A stretch of DNA of 64,000 nt from G051132615 sp051132615. GTDB taxonomy: Bacteria; Pseudomonadota; Gammaproteobacteria; Burkholderiales; Neisseriaceae. Within the stretch, counting starts at the first letter, position 1. Every line of letters begins with the position of its first letter. Location of the stretch: NCBI RefSeq assembly GCF_051132615.1, contig NZ_CP152375.1:2418001-2482000 (forward strand), given 5' to 3'. Positions 44,797-54,364 of this stretch are shown here, in pieces. The position numbers and the translations under genes are program-made. The notes under the pieces are model-generated. The model was not told the DNA's origin. It was given only the letters and a program-made list of their open reading frames with translations, and ran no database searches.

Positions 44797-45381
44797 TTAC
44801 TTAACTTGAAAGCTTTCGATCATGGTATTTAATCTAGCTTTATCCCCAGTATTCTGAGAAGCCACACATACTGTTAGTAGTTTATCTGTTACTGCCATAC
44901 GACAGGTTTCATAGGCAGTAATACCACCAACACTGTTTTCCATAGAGTACATCATTTGATTGTCTGTACCTTCTACTTTACTTGCTTGGGCATTTTTTAC
45001 AGAAGGCATACTTTTGGTTTGCACATCCATTTGTTTGATTAGGTCATCAATTGGTGGCATTTTTGCACCAGCAGGAAACTCAAAGGAAATACCATAGACC
45101 ATATCGCCTGTTTTCTCATCTCCCGCTAACTGTAACATGGTCACTTTATCTACAGGTGTACCAGGTAAACGAAGAGCAGCAATTTGTGCTTTATCTGCAA
45201 TTTTGTCTTTGAAGTCACCATTGAGTGAAATTGAGTAAGCGCCATCTGATGAGGTCACAACGTTTGCACTTGGTGCTGTTGTATTAGTGCCCGCTGCTGG
45301 AGATTTTGCTTCATCATTACATGCTGCTAATAAACCAATACTGATTAAAGAAACAGCAAATAATTTTAATGAGTTATTCAT
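44797..45381 (-). CDS. Predicted lipoprotein, paralog 1 of 3
   Basis: Unknown protein of 194 residues. The N-terminus is a lipoprotein signal (KLFAVSLISIGLLAAC, Cys about 21), so it is tethered to a membrane after processing. The mature domain (about 45-194) has SSDGAYSISLNGDF, LPGTPVDKVTMLQLAGDEKTGDMVYGISF and ETCRMAVTDKLLTVCVAS. This DG-Y-SIS...LL...YG...E-C...VC order recurs in the next two genes, and its two cysteines could form a disulfide. It has a terminator downstream and a 130-base gap before paralog 2. No family name comes to mind. Confidence 0.75.
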   Translation of the reverse strand: MNNSLKLFAVSLISIGLLAACNDEAKSPAAGTNTTAPSANVVTSSDGAYSISLNGDFKDKIADKAQIAALRLPGTPVDKVTMLQLAGDEKTGDMVYGISFEFPAGAKMPPIDDLIKQMDVQTKSMPSVKNAQASKVEGTDNQMMYSMENSVGGITAYETCRMAVTDKLLTVCVASQNTGDKARLNTMIESFQVK

Positions 45382-45511
45382 TTTTTTCCTTAAATATATA
45401 AATAATGAAATAGAGGTTCATTGATTATAAAGATTGAGGTACAACAGGGCAAGATAAAGCTGAAAATATTTACTTAACATGGTTTGTTTGTGTATGTATC
45501 AAGATATGATG

Positions 45512-46099
45512 TTATTTTTGCAAATGGTCAGGCTGTTTTTTTATGGTCACTTTTATGTTTTTGATTAATTGAGCTGCATCCTTATTACTTTTCGCATTTT
45601 GTAAACGAGCACAAATATTGATTATATGTGATTTGGTTAAAGTTAATAGGCAACTTTCATGAGTTGAGATTTTGCCTAAACGATTGGTTGCGGTAAATTG
45701 AAGTTGAGATTTTTTTGGATTTGTTTGAATAGAGTATTCTAAGATGGCAGGATTGTTTTTTAATTCTTTTTCGATTATTTTGGTTAAATGAATGATGCTC
45801 GTTGTTTCATCTACAGACTGACTAAGGGGTAAACTTAAACCATATATTAATTGTTTATTTTGCTCTTTACTCAATAATAAAGTCACTAATTGAGCATTCG
45901 TTTGAGGTAATTCTTGGTCAACAATAGTTTGAGCAGTTTGCGTATAATCAGTAAATTGACTGTCTGAGACAGATACAGAATACAAACCATCACGAGAGAA
46001 ATATGTTTGCTCTTTAGAACAACCAAAAAATAGGATACAGGTGATCAATAGACCCCATATCCTATTCTGATGAACAATACTTTGCCAGTTAAGGCACAT
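45512..46099 (-). CDS. Predicted lipoprotein, paralog 2 of 3
   Basis: Unknown 195-residue protein. The N-terminal signal WGLLITCILFFGC ends in a lipobox-like LFFGC (Cys about 27). The mature part repeats the layout of its neighbours: SRDGLYSVSVSDSQF, ELPQTNAQLVTLLLSKEQNKQLIYGLSL, then HESCLLTLTKSHIINICARL. It is more basic and more diverged than paralog 1. The start is 8 bases from the stop of paralog 3, so those two are co-transcribed. Function is unknown. Confidence 0.72.
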   Translation of the reverse strand: MCLNWQSIVHQNRIWGLLITCILFFGCSKEQTYFSRDGLYSVSVSDSQFTDYTQTAQTIVDQELPQTNAQLVTLLLSKEQNKQLIYGLSLPLSQSVDETTSIIHLTKIIEKELKNNPAILEYSIQTNPKKSQLQFTATNRLGKISTHESCLLTLTKSHIINICARLQNAKSNKDAAQLIKNIKVTIKKQPDHLQK

Positions 46100-46107
46100 A
46101 ACTTAAA

Positions 46108-46704
46108 TTATTGTTGGGCGGTTGTTTGAACCGTTATTTTTTCTAGGTATCCATTTAAAGTGGCTATATCCCCAGATCCAATGGCACATACAGCGTAATC
46201 TGTAGTTAAAGCGCAGGCTTCATTTGTGGCATTTTCTGTTTCTGTTGCTTTATGAGTAAAATGATAAGCCAGTTTTTTCGCCGGGTATGCTTCATCATTG
46301 ATCACAGAAACGTTAACAGATTCAATAGTAGGGTCATTGTTTAAATTTTGTTGTAGTGTCTCTTTTGCCTGATTAATGTCTTTATTTACCCCTTTTGTTT
46401 TGACAGCAAAAAGCAAAGTGTCTGTATTTTGCTGTAGCAACACAATATTTTGAGTATCAACTTGACCAAGTGGCTTTGTTGCTAAAAACTCAGTATCGTC
46501 AAGTTTATTATTAAAACCATTATCTGATATTTCAAGAGTCAGTTTGCCATCATTACTGTTCAGTTTTACAGCTTCTAGTACAGGTGTGTTTGTTTCTGAT
46601 GCAGTTTCTATATTATTGTTTGTCGTTGGTGCATCTGGTTTACAGGCTGTTAAAATCACTAAGGTGCTGAACAACAACCCATAAGATAAAGAAGATTTTT
46701 TCAT
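46108..46704 (-). CDS. Predicted lipoprotein, paralog 3 of 3
   Basis: Unknown 198-residue protein. The start is ATG 46704, nine bases after TGGAG, giving MKKSSLSYGLLFSTLVILTAC with a lipobox ILTAC. The mature part follows the same plan as the other two (NDGKLTLEISDNGF, TQNIVLLQQNTDTLLFAVKT, NEACALTTDYAVCAIGS), although identity is low. The longer frame to 46719 begins at the ATG that contains the ribosome site. It is divergent from mfd. First gene of the array in transcription order. Confidence 0.72.
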   Translation of the reverse strand: MKKSSLSYGLLFSTLVILTACKPDAPTTNNNIETASETNTPVLEAVKLNSNDGKLTLEISDNGFNNKLDDTEFLATKPLGQVDTQNIVLLQQNTDTLLFAVKTKGVNKDINQAKETLQQNLNNDPTIESVNVSVINDEAYPAKKLAYHFTHKATETENATNEACALTTDYAVCAIGSGDIATLNGYLEKITVQTTAQQ

Positions 46705-46814
46705 TAAAATTAACTCCATACCATAAAATTATAATGGTCAGTTGTGTGTATATAAATGTATAAACAAATTAAACGGGCTTATTTTACTGGAAATCCAAAT
46801 TATTGAACAGTGCT

Positions 46815-46843
46815 TTGGATATAAGGTCAATCGGGCTTATAAT
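46815..46843 (+). promoter_or_regulatory. Sigma-70-type promoter of mfd
   Basis: TTGGAT (46815-46820), a 17-base spacer and a perfect TATAAT (46838-46843). Transcription should start near 46850, so the mfd start codon must be downstream of that point, which supports ATG 46872 over the in-frame TTG at 46803. Confidence 0.65.
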
Positions 46844-46871
46844 ACGGTTTTATCTTTATAAATCATTTTGT

Positions 46872-49800
46872 ATGTTGCAATCTGTATTCAAACAATTAAA
46901 ACCCATGAGTAGAACAGAGCTTCCTATCATTTCAGAAGGGGTAGACGCTTATTTTTTATCTAAAAATTTTGAAAAAAATCAAAAATACTTGATTTTAACC
47001 GAAAATGCTAAACAAGCTCTGCGTTTAAAAGATGAATTACAGTTTTATTTGCCTCAATATCAGATTTCATATTTTCCAGATTGGGAAATATTACCGTATG
47101 ATCAATTTTCTCCTCAGCAAGATCTAATCAGTGAACGTTTGGCTGTTCTATGGCAAACAAAACAACAGCAAATTGATGTGTTGATTGTACCTATTACAAC
47201 AGCAATGCAAAAAGTCGCACCTGTTGAGTTTGTTTTAAGTCGGACATTTTGGCTTAAATGTGCTCAAAAACTTAATATCGATCGTTTAAGACAAGATTTG
47301 GTTTTTGCTGGTTACCAACATGTGACACAAGTTGTTGCAGCAGGGGAGTTTTCAATTAGGGGCAGTTTGATTGATTTGTTTCCAACAGGCAGTGCCATCC
47401 CTTATCGTTTGGATTTATTTGATGAAGAAATAGAGAGCATCAAAGCGTTTGATGTTGATACACAAAGAACTTTATATCCTGTTTCTGAAATCAAATTAAT
47501 GCCTGCCCATGAATTTCCTACTGATGAAGAAGCGCAAACTGTATTTCGGCAAAAATTCAGAGAATATATTGAATCAGATCCGACCAAAGCTAAAGTATAT
47601 CAAGATGTCAGTAATGGGCTTTTTGGTGCTGGGGTAGAGTATTATTTGCCCTTCTTCTTTGAGCAGATGGCCACTATTTTTGATTATATTGATCCACAAA
47701 CGATTATTATTGAACACAATAAAATAGCACATGCCGCTCAAACATTTATCTTAGATGTTCGTTCGCGTTATCAAATGGCTACAGGTAATCCATTATATCC
47801 ACCTGTTAAGCCAGAACTATTATATCTTAATGATCAAGATTTATTTATCACCTTAAAAAATTATTGTCGTGTCGTTTTGCCCATTGGTTCTTTACCTGAA
47901 AACCAATTACCTGATTTAGCGGTAGAAAGACGGGTTGATAACCCTTTAGTAAAATTAGCACAATTTTGTGCCACTTTTACAGGAAAAATATTATTAACGG
48001 CAGATAGTTTAGGCCGTAGAGAAACGATGGCTCAATTCCTTACGGAGCATCAGTTAAAACCAAAACTAGTAGAGTCATGGCAAGCTTTTCTTGAGGATAA
48101 AAAATCTCTGCTTTCTTTAGTCGTTGCACCACTTGAAAAAGGATTTTTATTACCAGAAGAACATACAGCATTTATTAGTGAGGCTGATTTATACCAGCAT
48201 GTGGTGCGCTTAAGAAAAGCACGTAAAAAACACTCTGGGCAAAGTGACAGTTTATTACGCGATTTGGCAGAGATAAAAATAGGTGACCCCGTTGTCCATG
48301 AAGAACATGGTATTGGCCGTTATCAAGGTTTAGAAACCATGGACTTAGGTGAGGGTAATACAGAATTAATGCGCTTAGAATATGCAGATGATGCTGTTTT
48401 GTACGTACCTGTTTCACAATTACATTTGATTAGCCGCTATGCTGGGCAAGCGCATGATGATATACATTTACATCGACTAGGTAGCCCTGCATGGGAAAAA
48501 GTAAAGAAAAAAGCGGCACAAAAAGCTCATGATACTGCGGCAGAATTACTCAATCTTTATGCTCAACGCGCGGCTCAAAAAGGATTTCAATACTCCTTAA
48601 ATGAAGTGGATTACCATACTTTTGCTGCTGGGTTTGAATATGAAGAAACGCCTGATCAGGCAAATGCCATTACCGCTGTTATTGAAGACTTGTGTTCTGA
48701 AAAACCGATGGATCGTTTGGTGTGTGGTGATGTTGGTTTTGGTAAAACAGAAGTGGCTTTACGAGCGGCTTTTGTGGCTGTTATGGCAGGCAAACAAGTG
48801 GCCATATTGGCGCCAACTACTTTATTGGTTGAGCAGCATTTCCAAACTTTTTCAGATCGTTTTGCTGATTTTCCCGTTAAAATTGCAGAGCTTTCTCGTT
48901 TTAATAGTGGCAAACAAACAAAAGCGGCTCTAGCAGGTTTAGTGGATGGTACTGTAGATATTGTTGTTGGTACGCATAAGCTGGTGCAACCTGATATTGT
49001 TTTTCAGAATCTTGGCTTAGTGATTATTGATGAAGAGCACCGTTTTGGGGTGCGTCAGAAAGAACAGTTAAAACAACTACGTGCCAATGTTGATGTGCTC
49101 ACTTTAACAGCAACGCCGATTCCACGAACATTATCAATGGCTTTAGAAGGATTAAGAGATTTTTCTATTATCGCCACAGCGCCAAACAGACGATTATCGG
49201 TTAAAACATTTGTCACGCCTTATAACCGAGGTTCTATTCGTGAAGCAATTTTGCGGGAGTTAAAGCGTGGTGGTCAGGTATTTTTCTTGCATAATGAAGT
49301 AGATACCATTGAAAATATGAAAGAGCGTTTACAGGAGTTAATGCCTGAAGCGCGTATTGGTGTGGCACATGGACAATTAAAGTCTCGAGAGTTAGAAGCT
49401 ATTATGCGAGATTTTATGCAGCAAAGATTTAACGTATTATTGTGCTCAACCATTATAGAAACAGGTATTGATATTCCAAATGCCAATACGATTATTATTA
49501 ATAGGGCAGACAAATTTGGTTTGGCACAGTTACACCAGTTAAGAGGGCGAGTAGGCAGGTCTCATCATCAGGCTTATGCATATTTGTTGACACCAGATGG
49601 CATTACAAAAGATGCGCAAAAACGTCTTGAAGCGATTCAAATGGCAGAAGAGCTTGGGGCAGGGTTTTATTTGGCGATGCAGGACTTAGAAATAAGAGGC
49701 GCTGGTGAAGTGTTGGGTGAAGGGCAGTCTGGTGAAATGATCCAAGTTGGGTTTTCTTTATACACTGAAATGCTTAAGCAAGCTGTAAGAGATTTAAAAA

Positions 49801-50276
49801 ATGGTCGTATTCCTGATACCAATGCACCACTAGGGGTCAATACCGAAATCAAATTACATAGTCCTGCTTTATTACCTGAAGAGTATTGTCCAGATATTCA
49901 TGAACGTTTGGTTTTGTATAAACGATTAGCCGCTTGTGAAAACAATCAAGAGTTAGGGCAAATTTATGAAGAATTAGTAGACCGTTTCGGATTACCGCCA
50001 CAGCCAGTCAAAACACTTATTGAAAGCCATAAGATGAGGTTACAAGCAAAGGCTCTGGGAATAGAACAAATTGATGCCAGTGCGGGTAGTATTTCTTTGA
50101 CTTTTGGTAAACAGCATGAAATTGACCCAGTACAAATTATTCAATTGATTCAGAATAATAAAAACTATCGTTTAGTTGGCGGTGAGAAACTTCGGGTAAC
50201 CATTGATGCAGAAGATATTGAGGCAAGAATTAATCAGGTATATCAAGTGATTAAGGAATTGTCCTATAAAAAATAA
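46872..50276 (+). CDS. mfd: Transcription-repair coupling factor Mfd
   Basis: Translocase that removes stalled RNA polymerase and recruits UvrA, 1134 residues from ATG 46872. The N-terminal UvrB-like region (1-350) has ENAKQALRLKDEL, YFPDWEILPYDQFSPQQDLISERL and the degenerate homology module. The RNAP-interacting domain has KIGDPVVHEEHGIGRYQGL near 505. The RecG-like motor follows: CGDVGFGKTEVALRAAF, IIDEEHRFGVRQKEQL, TATPIPRTLSMAL, STIIETGIDIPNANT and QLRGRVGRS. The C-terminal TRCF domain is complete. It stands alone after a good promoter. Confidence 0.95.
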   Translation: MLQSVFKQLKPMSRTELPIISEGVDAYFLSKNFEKNQKYLILTENAKQALRLKDELQFYLPQYQISYFPDWEILPYDQFSPQQDLISERLAVLWQTKQQQIDVLIVPITTAMQKVAPVEFVLSRTFWLKCAQKLNIDRLRQDLVFAGYQHVTQVVAAGEFSIRGSLIDLFPTGSAIPYRLDLFDEEIESIKAFDVDTQRTLYPVSEIKLMPAHEFPTDEEAQTVFRQKFREYIESDPTKAKVYQDVSNGLFGAGVEYYLPFFFEQMATIFDYIDPQTIIIEHNKIAHAAQTFILDVRSRYQMATGNPLYPPVKPELLYLNDQDLFITLKNYCRVVLPIGSLPENQLPDLAVERRVDNPLVKLAQFCATFTGKILLTADSLGRRETMAQFLTEHQLKPKLVESWQAFLEDKKSLLSLVVAPLEKGFLLPEEHTAFISEADLYQHVVRLRKARKKHSGQSDSLLRDLAEIKIGDPVVHEEHGIGRYQGLETMDLGEGNTELMRLEYADDAVLYVPVSQLHLISRYAGQAHDDIHLHRLGSPAWEKVKKKAAQKAHDTAAELLNLYAQRAAQKGFQYSLNEVDYHTFAAGFEYEETPDQANAITAVIEDLCSEKPMDRLVCGDVGFGKTEVALRAAFVAVMAGKQVAILAPTTLLVEQHFQTFSDRFADFPVKIAELSRFNSGKQTKAALAGLVDGTVDIVVGTHKLVQPDIVFQNLGLVIIDEEHRFGVRQKEQLKQLRANVDVLTLTATPIPRTLSMALEGLRDFSIIATAPNRRLSVKTFVTPYNRGSIREAILRELKRGGQVFFLHNEVDTIENMKERLQELMPEARIGVAHGQLKSRELEAIMRDFMQQRFNVLLCSTIIETGIDIPNANTIIINRADKFGLAQLHQLRGRVGRSHHQAYAYLLTPDGITKDAQKRLEAIQMAEELGAGFYLAMQDLEIRGAGEVLGEGQSGEMIQVGFSLYTEMLKQAVRDLKNGRIPDTNAPLGVNTEIKLHSPALLPEEYCPDIHERLVLYKRLAACENNQELGQIYEELVDRFGLPPQPVKTLIESHKMRLQAKALGIEQIDASAGSISLTFGKQHEIDPVQIIQLIQNNKNYRLVGGEKLRVTIDAEDIEARINQVYQVIKELSYKK

Positions 50277-50382
50277 TCTGGTTTTGTTTTTTTTCAGAAT
50301 CATTGGCTATTCTTTTGTTTCTTCTTGGTAATAATTATGTTATCGTATATTTTTTATAGCTAGTTTAATTGGTAGCGAAAAT

Positions 50383-52071
50383 ATGATCAGTAAAAAGAAA
50401 ATTTTTCTATTTTGTTTTCTTCTTGTTTTTGTTTTTATTGCTGGTTCATATTTATCAGGTTTTATTTTTTTGCTGATTGCTAAAGGTTCTTTTAAACATT
50501 ACGGTTTGACTATATTCTTTCGGTATTATTCTCATTATGGTCACCTTGCTGCATATAGCACAAAATTTGGTGTTGCGGCTCTTTTGGGGTTTGGTTTTCC
50601 TTTAATCTTGTCTTTATATTTGCTCTTCAGATTTTATCGCCCTAAGAAAAAGATTTATGGAGATGCCCGTTTTGCTACTGCACAGGATTTAAAAAAGGCT
50701 GGTTTTTTTAAACCTTCACAAACCAGTATCGTGGTAGGTAAATTCAATAATAAGTATTTATACTTTAGCGGGCAACAATTTGTTTTGCTTGCTGCACCCA
50801 CTCGTTCTGGTAAAGGTGTTGGGGTAGTGATTCCTAATTTGTTGGCATATCAAGGTTCTATGGTTGTTTTGGATATCAAACAAGAGAACTATGAATTAAC
50901 CAGCCGTTTCCGTAAAAGACATGGGCAATCTGTCTATTTATTTAATCCGTTTGCTGAAGATTGCCGTTCTCATCGTTGGAATCCTTTAACTTATGTTTCT
51001 GATGATCCTAATTTTAGAATATCTGATTTACAAAGTATTGCCAATATGTTGTATCCAGTTGGGGATGACAGCAAAGATCGTTTTTGGTTAAATCAGGCTC
51101 AAAATGTTTTCTTGGCATTGACCCTATATCTTTTTGATTTAAGAGACCATCAGAAAAAAGTGTTTGGTTCTTTTTATGAAAAAGAAGTTGAATCACCGAC
51201 TTTAGGGCGTTTATATCGACTCAGCTCTGGTGATGGGCAAACTAATTTAAAAGAGTATTTATCCCAGTTGGCGAATGAACCCTTTGTCAGTGAGCAGGCA
51301 AGAACAGCATTTTCTGGCTTGTTGTCTCAAGCAGAAGAAACTTTTGCCAGTATTATGGGCATGTTTAAAGAGCCTTTGTTGCCATGGCTTAATCCTATTA
51401 CAGATGCAGCAACCAGTGCAGATGATTTTTTACTCACAGATGTACGTAAGAAAAAGATGACCATTTATATTGGTATTCAACCTAATAAATTATCAGAAGC
51501 ACGTTTGATTATTAACTTATTTTTTTCACAGCTGATTAATCAAAATACTCGTGAGTTACCAGAAAACAACCCAGATTTGAAGTATCAGTGTCTACTGTTA
51601 ATGGACGAATTTACCTCCATAGGTAAGGTAGACATTATTGCCAAAGCAGTTAGTTATATGGCAGGTTACAATATTCGTTTATTGCCTATTATTCAATCAT
51701 TGGCACAACTGGATGCAACTTATGGCAGAGAAGCCAGTCGTACTTTAGTGACGAATCATGCCTTGCAAATTTTATATACTCCAAGAGAGCAAAAAGATGC
51801 CAATGATTATTCTGAAATGCTTGGTTATACCAGTGTGAAGCGTAGCAGTGTTTCAAAAGGGCAAAGTATCAGTAGAACGGAAAACGAAGAGCGTAGGGCA
51901 CTTATGCTGCCCCAAGAACTTAAAGCCATGAGTCCAGACAAAGAGATCATTATCTTTGAAGGGCTCGAGCGTCCTGTTATGTGTAACAAGATTCGATACT
52001 ATCAATCTAAGGTATTTACCTCTCGGTTAATGGGGAAGGCAAAAATACCTTTATTAAAAATTTCTTCATAA
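50383..52071 (+). CDS. VirD4/TraG-type type IV secretion coupling ATPase (orphan)
   Basis: Membrane-anchored hexameric ATPase of 562 residues. Two N-terminal helices (8-33 and 62-83) precede the soluble motor. Walker A is APTRSGKG (138-145) followed by VGVVIPNLL, Walker B is CLLLMDEFTSIGK near 403, and the middle holds YLFNPFAEDCRSHRWNPLTYV. FxxQSLAQLDATYG and LVTNHALQILYTPREQKDANDYSEMLGYT complete the TraG/VirD4 pattern. Such proteins hand DNA-relaxase complexes or effectors to a type IV secretion channel. No relaxase or VirB gene is present within this window, so partners must be elsewhere or lost. The gene itself looks intact, with codon use like its neighbours. Confidence 0.88.
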   Translation: MISKKKIFLFCFLLVFVFIAGSYLSGFIFLLIAKGSFKHYGLTIFFRYYSHYGHLAAYSTKFGVAALLGFGFPLILSLYLLFRFYRPKKKIYGDARFATAQDLKKAGFFKPSQTSIVVGKFNNKYLYFSGQQFVLLAAPTRSGKGVGVVIPNLLAYQGSMVVLDIKQENYELTSRFRKRHGQSVYLFNPFAEDCRSHRWNPLTYVSDDPNFRISDLQSIANMLYPVGDDSKDRFWLNQAQNVFLALTLYLFDLRDHQKKVFGSFYEKEVESPTLGRLYRLSSGDGQTNLKEYLSQLANEPFVSEQARTAFSGLLSQAEETFASIMGMFKEPLLPWLNPITDAATSADDFLLTDVRKKKMTIYIGIQPNKLSEARLIINLFFSQLINQNTRELPENNPDLKYQCLLLMDEFTSIGKVDIIAKAVSYMAGYNIRLLPIIQSLAQLDATYGREASRTLVTNHALQILYTPREQKDANDYSEMLGYTSVKRSSVSKGQSISRTENEERRALMLPQELKAMSPDKEIIIFEGLERPVMCNKIRYYQSKVFTSRLMGKAKIPLLKISS

Positions 52072-52148
52072 TAGATGGATATTTATAAGTGTTTTTTCTT
52101 AATTTTAATAAGTGTTTCGATTTATTTTAACTATTTTTTTTCCTCTAG

Positions 52149-54005
52149 CTATTCTCCTTTTGTCGAGCTAGTTTGACATTTAGTTTTAGGAAGTTTTTTC
52201 ATTAGGTTCATACAATCTTGGCGTGTTTGGTTTTTAATTTGAGTTAAATTTGTAACATTAAGTACTTGTAAAAAATTAGGAATTGTAGTTGGGTAATAAT
52301 GATTAGCTATTTTTTGGTTTTCTACAGCCTCTTCTATCTTTCCTTTTAAACTTAGATAAATAGAACGGCGCATTAATGGAAAAGCAAAAGGTCTATATTG
52401 GATAAGTTGCTGATTAATTTTATATGCTGTTTCATCTACTTTTGTTGTAGAACGTTCACTGCTTTCTAAAGTATATACAGCTTCATACCTTAGTAGTATG
52501 CTTGTGTTAACTAAAGGAAGTATATCTTTTTTTATGTCATCTTTACTTTCATTAACATTCCTTAAAATATATGCATTATGTAATAATGCATACCTTGGAA
52601 TTAATAAAATTATTTGTGTTAATAAAACACCTGCTAAACAAAATGCAATAAGCCCAGAAATAATGTTGGGTATTTTTTTCTTTGTATTTACAGTTTTAAT
52701 GGAAGTACTATCTTTTTCCTCTAAATTTTGTAGGCTCATAAATACTGTAAATGGTGCAAGAAAATATACATACCATAGCGGGTATTCTAAGAGACTATGG
52801 ATTAAGCTAGTAGAAATTAAAACGAGAGGAAAAAGAGAATTCAGTGTTGTTTTAGTAATATATTTTTTGATTACCCAAAAAAAGCCTAAACATACAACTA
52901 ATGTGATGAATAGTCCCATTTCAGCTAAAATTTGTAAAAATGAGTTGTGACTATGTATAAACAAACCTGGTTCTTTTGGTTCATTGATAAAGTAAGGTAA
53001 AGAATCTAATTGAAATGCATTATAAGCATATTGACTCCAACCAACCCCTAAAAACGGGTATTCTTTAAATAAAAGCCATGCTTTATATGATTCATAAAAA
53101 CGTCTAGAACCAAAGAATCCTAATCCAGAAGAGACTCTGCTAAGGCCTGTTGACTTAATTCCAACCAACTCAGAGATAATCGGGATTTGAAAAAGCATAA
53201 TTAATGTAGCACTAATAATAGCAAGAAGTAAAAATTTTCGTAGAAATATATCTTTTTTACGATAAAACCAAATTAGAGTCATAAACATAAACATGAACGC
53301 ATACAAAACGACTAATCTTGACGCCGCAGCTGCCATTAATATGCTAAAAGTTGCCAATATAAATATAGATAAAGATAACCTAATTTTATTAATACTATAA
53401 AGGTAACATGTACTGATTACTCCCCACATAAGGTAATGTGCATAATGATTACGTTGTGCTAGTTGTCCAAAAATTGTTCCTTTAGCGGATATTGTAATCA
53501 GTTTATTTAATGAGAGAGAATAATTGTCATATAGTGTATTATAAAATTTGGTTAAATCCAACAACTGTATTATACCAACTGCAGCTTGAATTAAAGCTCC
53601 AAACATTAAAGCAATCGCTAATAAAGTGATAATTTTTTGTTGACCAAATTTTTTAATTAATGCTTGTGTGGCAAAGGCTAATAAAGCCATGCTTAAAAAG
53701 ACACCAATTGCAAAATAACTTTGTCCAACAAAATGTAATGGAATAAATAAAGTTTGTATATACCAGAGTAACGCTAGTATAAGGAAGAACCATGAAGTTT
53801 TAGGAACCTTTTGCCATAATTGTCCCTGCAAACCTAAAGTTAAGACCATTAATAGGCACAGAGAAACAGTAATATTATCTAGAATATAGCTAGTGTTCGG
53901 GCCTAGACGAGTATTTAATGTAAAAGGGAGAGTTAAAATCAGGGCAAAAAAAACCAAAGGAACAAAATCCAGTGAAGTTTCTTTGGTAAATAATTTTTTA
54001 AACAT
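52149..54005 (-). CDS. pglL: PglL-type protein O-oligosaccharyltransferase
   Basis: Inner-membrane enzyme of 618 residues with about 12 helices that moves lipid-linked glycan onto serines of pilin and other exported proteins. The PglL pattern is clear: GQLAQRNHYAHYLMWG (180-195) and FIHSHNSFLQILAEMGL (349-365) with the essential His region, and HSLLEYPLWYVYFLAPF near 410. The C-terminal periplasmic helical domain has paired tyrosines and a TPR-like pattern. The start at 54005 is four bases after the DUF2069 stop; the longer frame overlaps that gene. WaaL/Wzy enzymes are relatives but lack this C-terminal domain. Confidence 0.88.
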   Translation of the reverse strand: MFKKLFTKETSLDFVPLVFFALILTLPFTLNTRLGPNTSYILDNITVSLCLLMVLTLGLQGQLWQKVPKTSWFFLILALLWYIQTLFIPLHFVGQSYFAIGVFLSMALLAFATQALIKKFGQQKIITLLAIALMFGALIQAAVGIIQLLDLTKFYNTLYDNYSLSLNKLITISAKGTIFGQLAQRNHYAHYLMWGVISTCYLYSINKIRLSLSIFILATFSILMAAAASRLVVLYAFMFMFMTLIWFYRKKDIFLRKFLLLAIISATLIMLFQIPIISELVGIKSTGLSRVSSGLGFFGSRRFYESYKAWLLFKEYPFLGVGWSQYAYNAFQLDSLPYFINEPKEPGLFIHSHNSFLQILAEMGLFITLVVCLGFFWVIKKYITKTTLNSLFPLVLISTSLIHSLLEYPLWYVYFLAPFTVFMSLQNLEEKDSTSIKTVNTKKKIPNIISGLIAFCLAGVLLTQIILLIPRYALLHNAYILRNVNESKDDIKKDILPLVNTSILLRYEAVYTLESSERSTTKVDETAYKINQQLIQYRPFAFPLMRRSIYLSLKGKIEEAVENQKIANHYYPTTIPNFLQVLNVTNLTQIKNQTRQDCMNLMKKLPKTKCQTSSTKGE

Positions 54006-54009
54006 AAAA

Positions 54010-54357
54010 CTAATCTTTATTTTTTCTAATATAAATAATGGTTGATACAAAAAATAATATAGATAAACCCAATTCAATTGCCGCACATATTTGGCTATTG
54101 GTATTTTTATCAAATATCCTAACACTGCCTTCAGCAACATATAACAGTATGAACATACTGCTGTATTGATAAGTATACTTACGCCCTTTTAAAATACCCG
54201 ATAAAGGTAATAATAAAGGGAGCGTTTTAAAGACTAAAAAGGATCCCCCAACTCTAATAGGGGCAATCCAAAGTTCCCAAAGTAAGCATAGGAGTATAAG
54301 TGCAATCAGAGTGATGCTGCAAATGTTCTTGTAGAGATTTTTTGTAGGGATATTCAT
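54010..54357 (-). CDS. DUF2069 inner-membrane protein
   Basis: Small membrane protein of 115 residues with four hydrophobic helices. The DUF2069 core is LLLPLSGILKGRKYTYQYSSMFILLYVAEGSVRIFD (about 46-82). Function is unknown. It follows tatC after seven bases and precedes pglL by four, so it belongs to the same transcript; its glycosylation neighbour may be coincidence, as DUF2069 genes are found in many betaproteobacterial settings. Confidence 0.85.
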   Translation of the reverse strand: MNIPTKNLYKNICSITLIALILLCLLWELWIAPIRVGGSFLVFKTLPLLLPLSGILKGRKYTYQYSSMFILLYVAEGSVRIFDKNTNSQICAAIELGLSILFFVSTIIYIRKNKD

Positions 54358-54364
54358 ATGGCGG

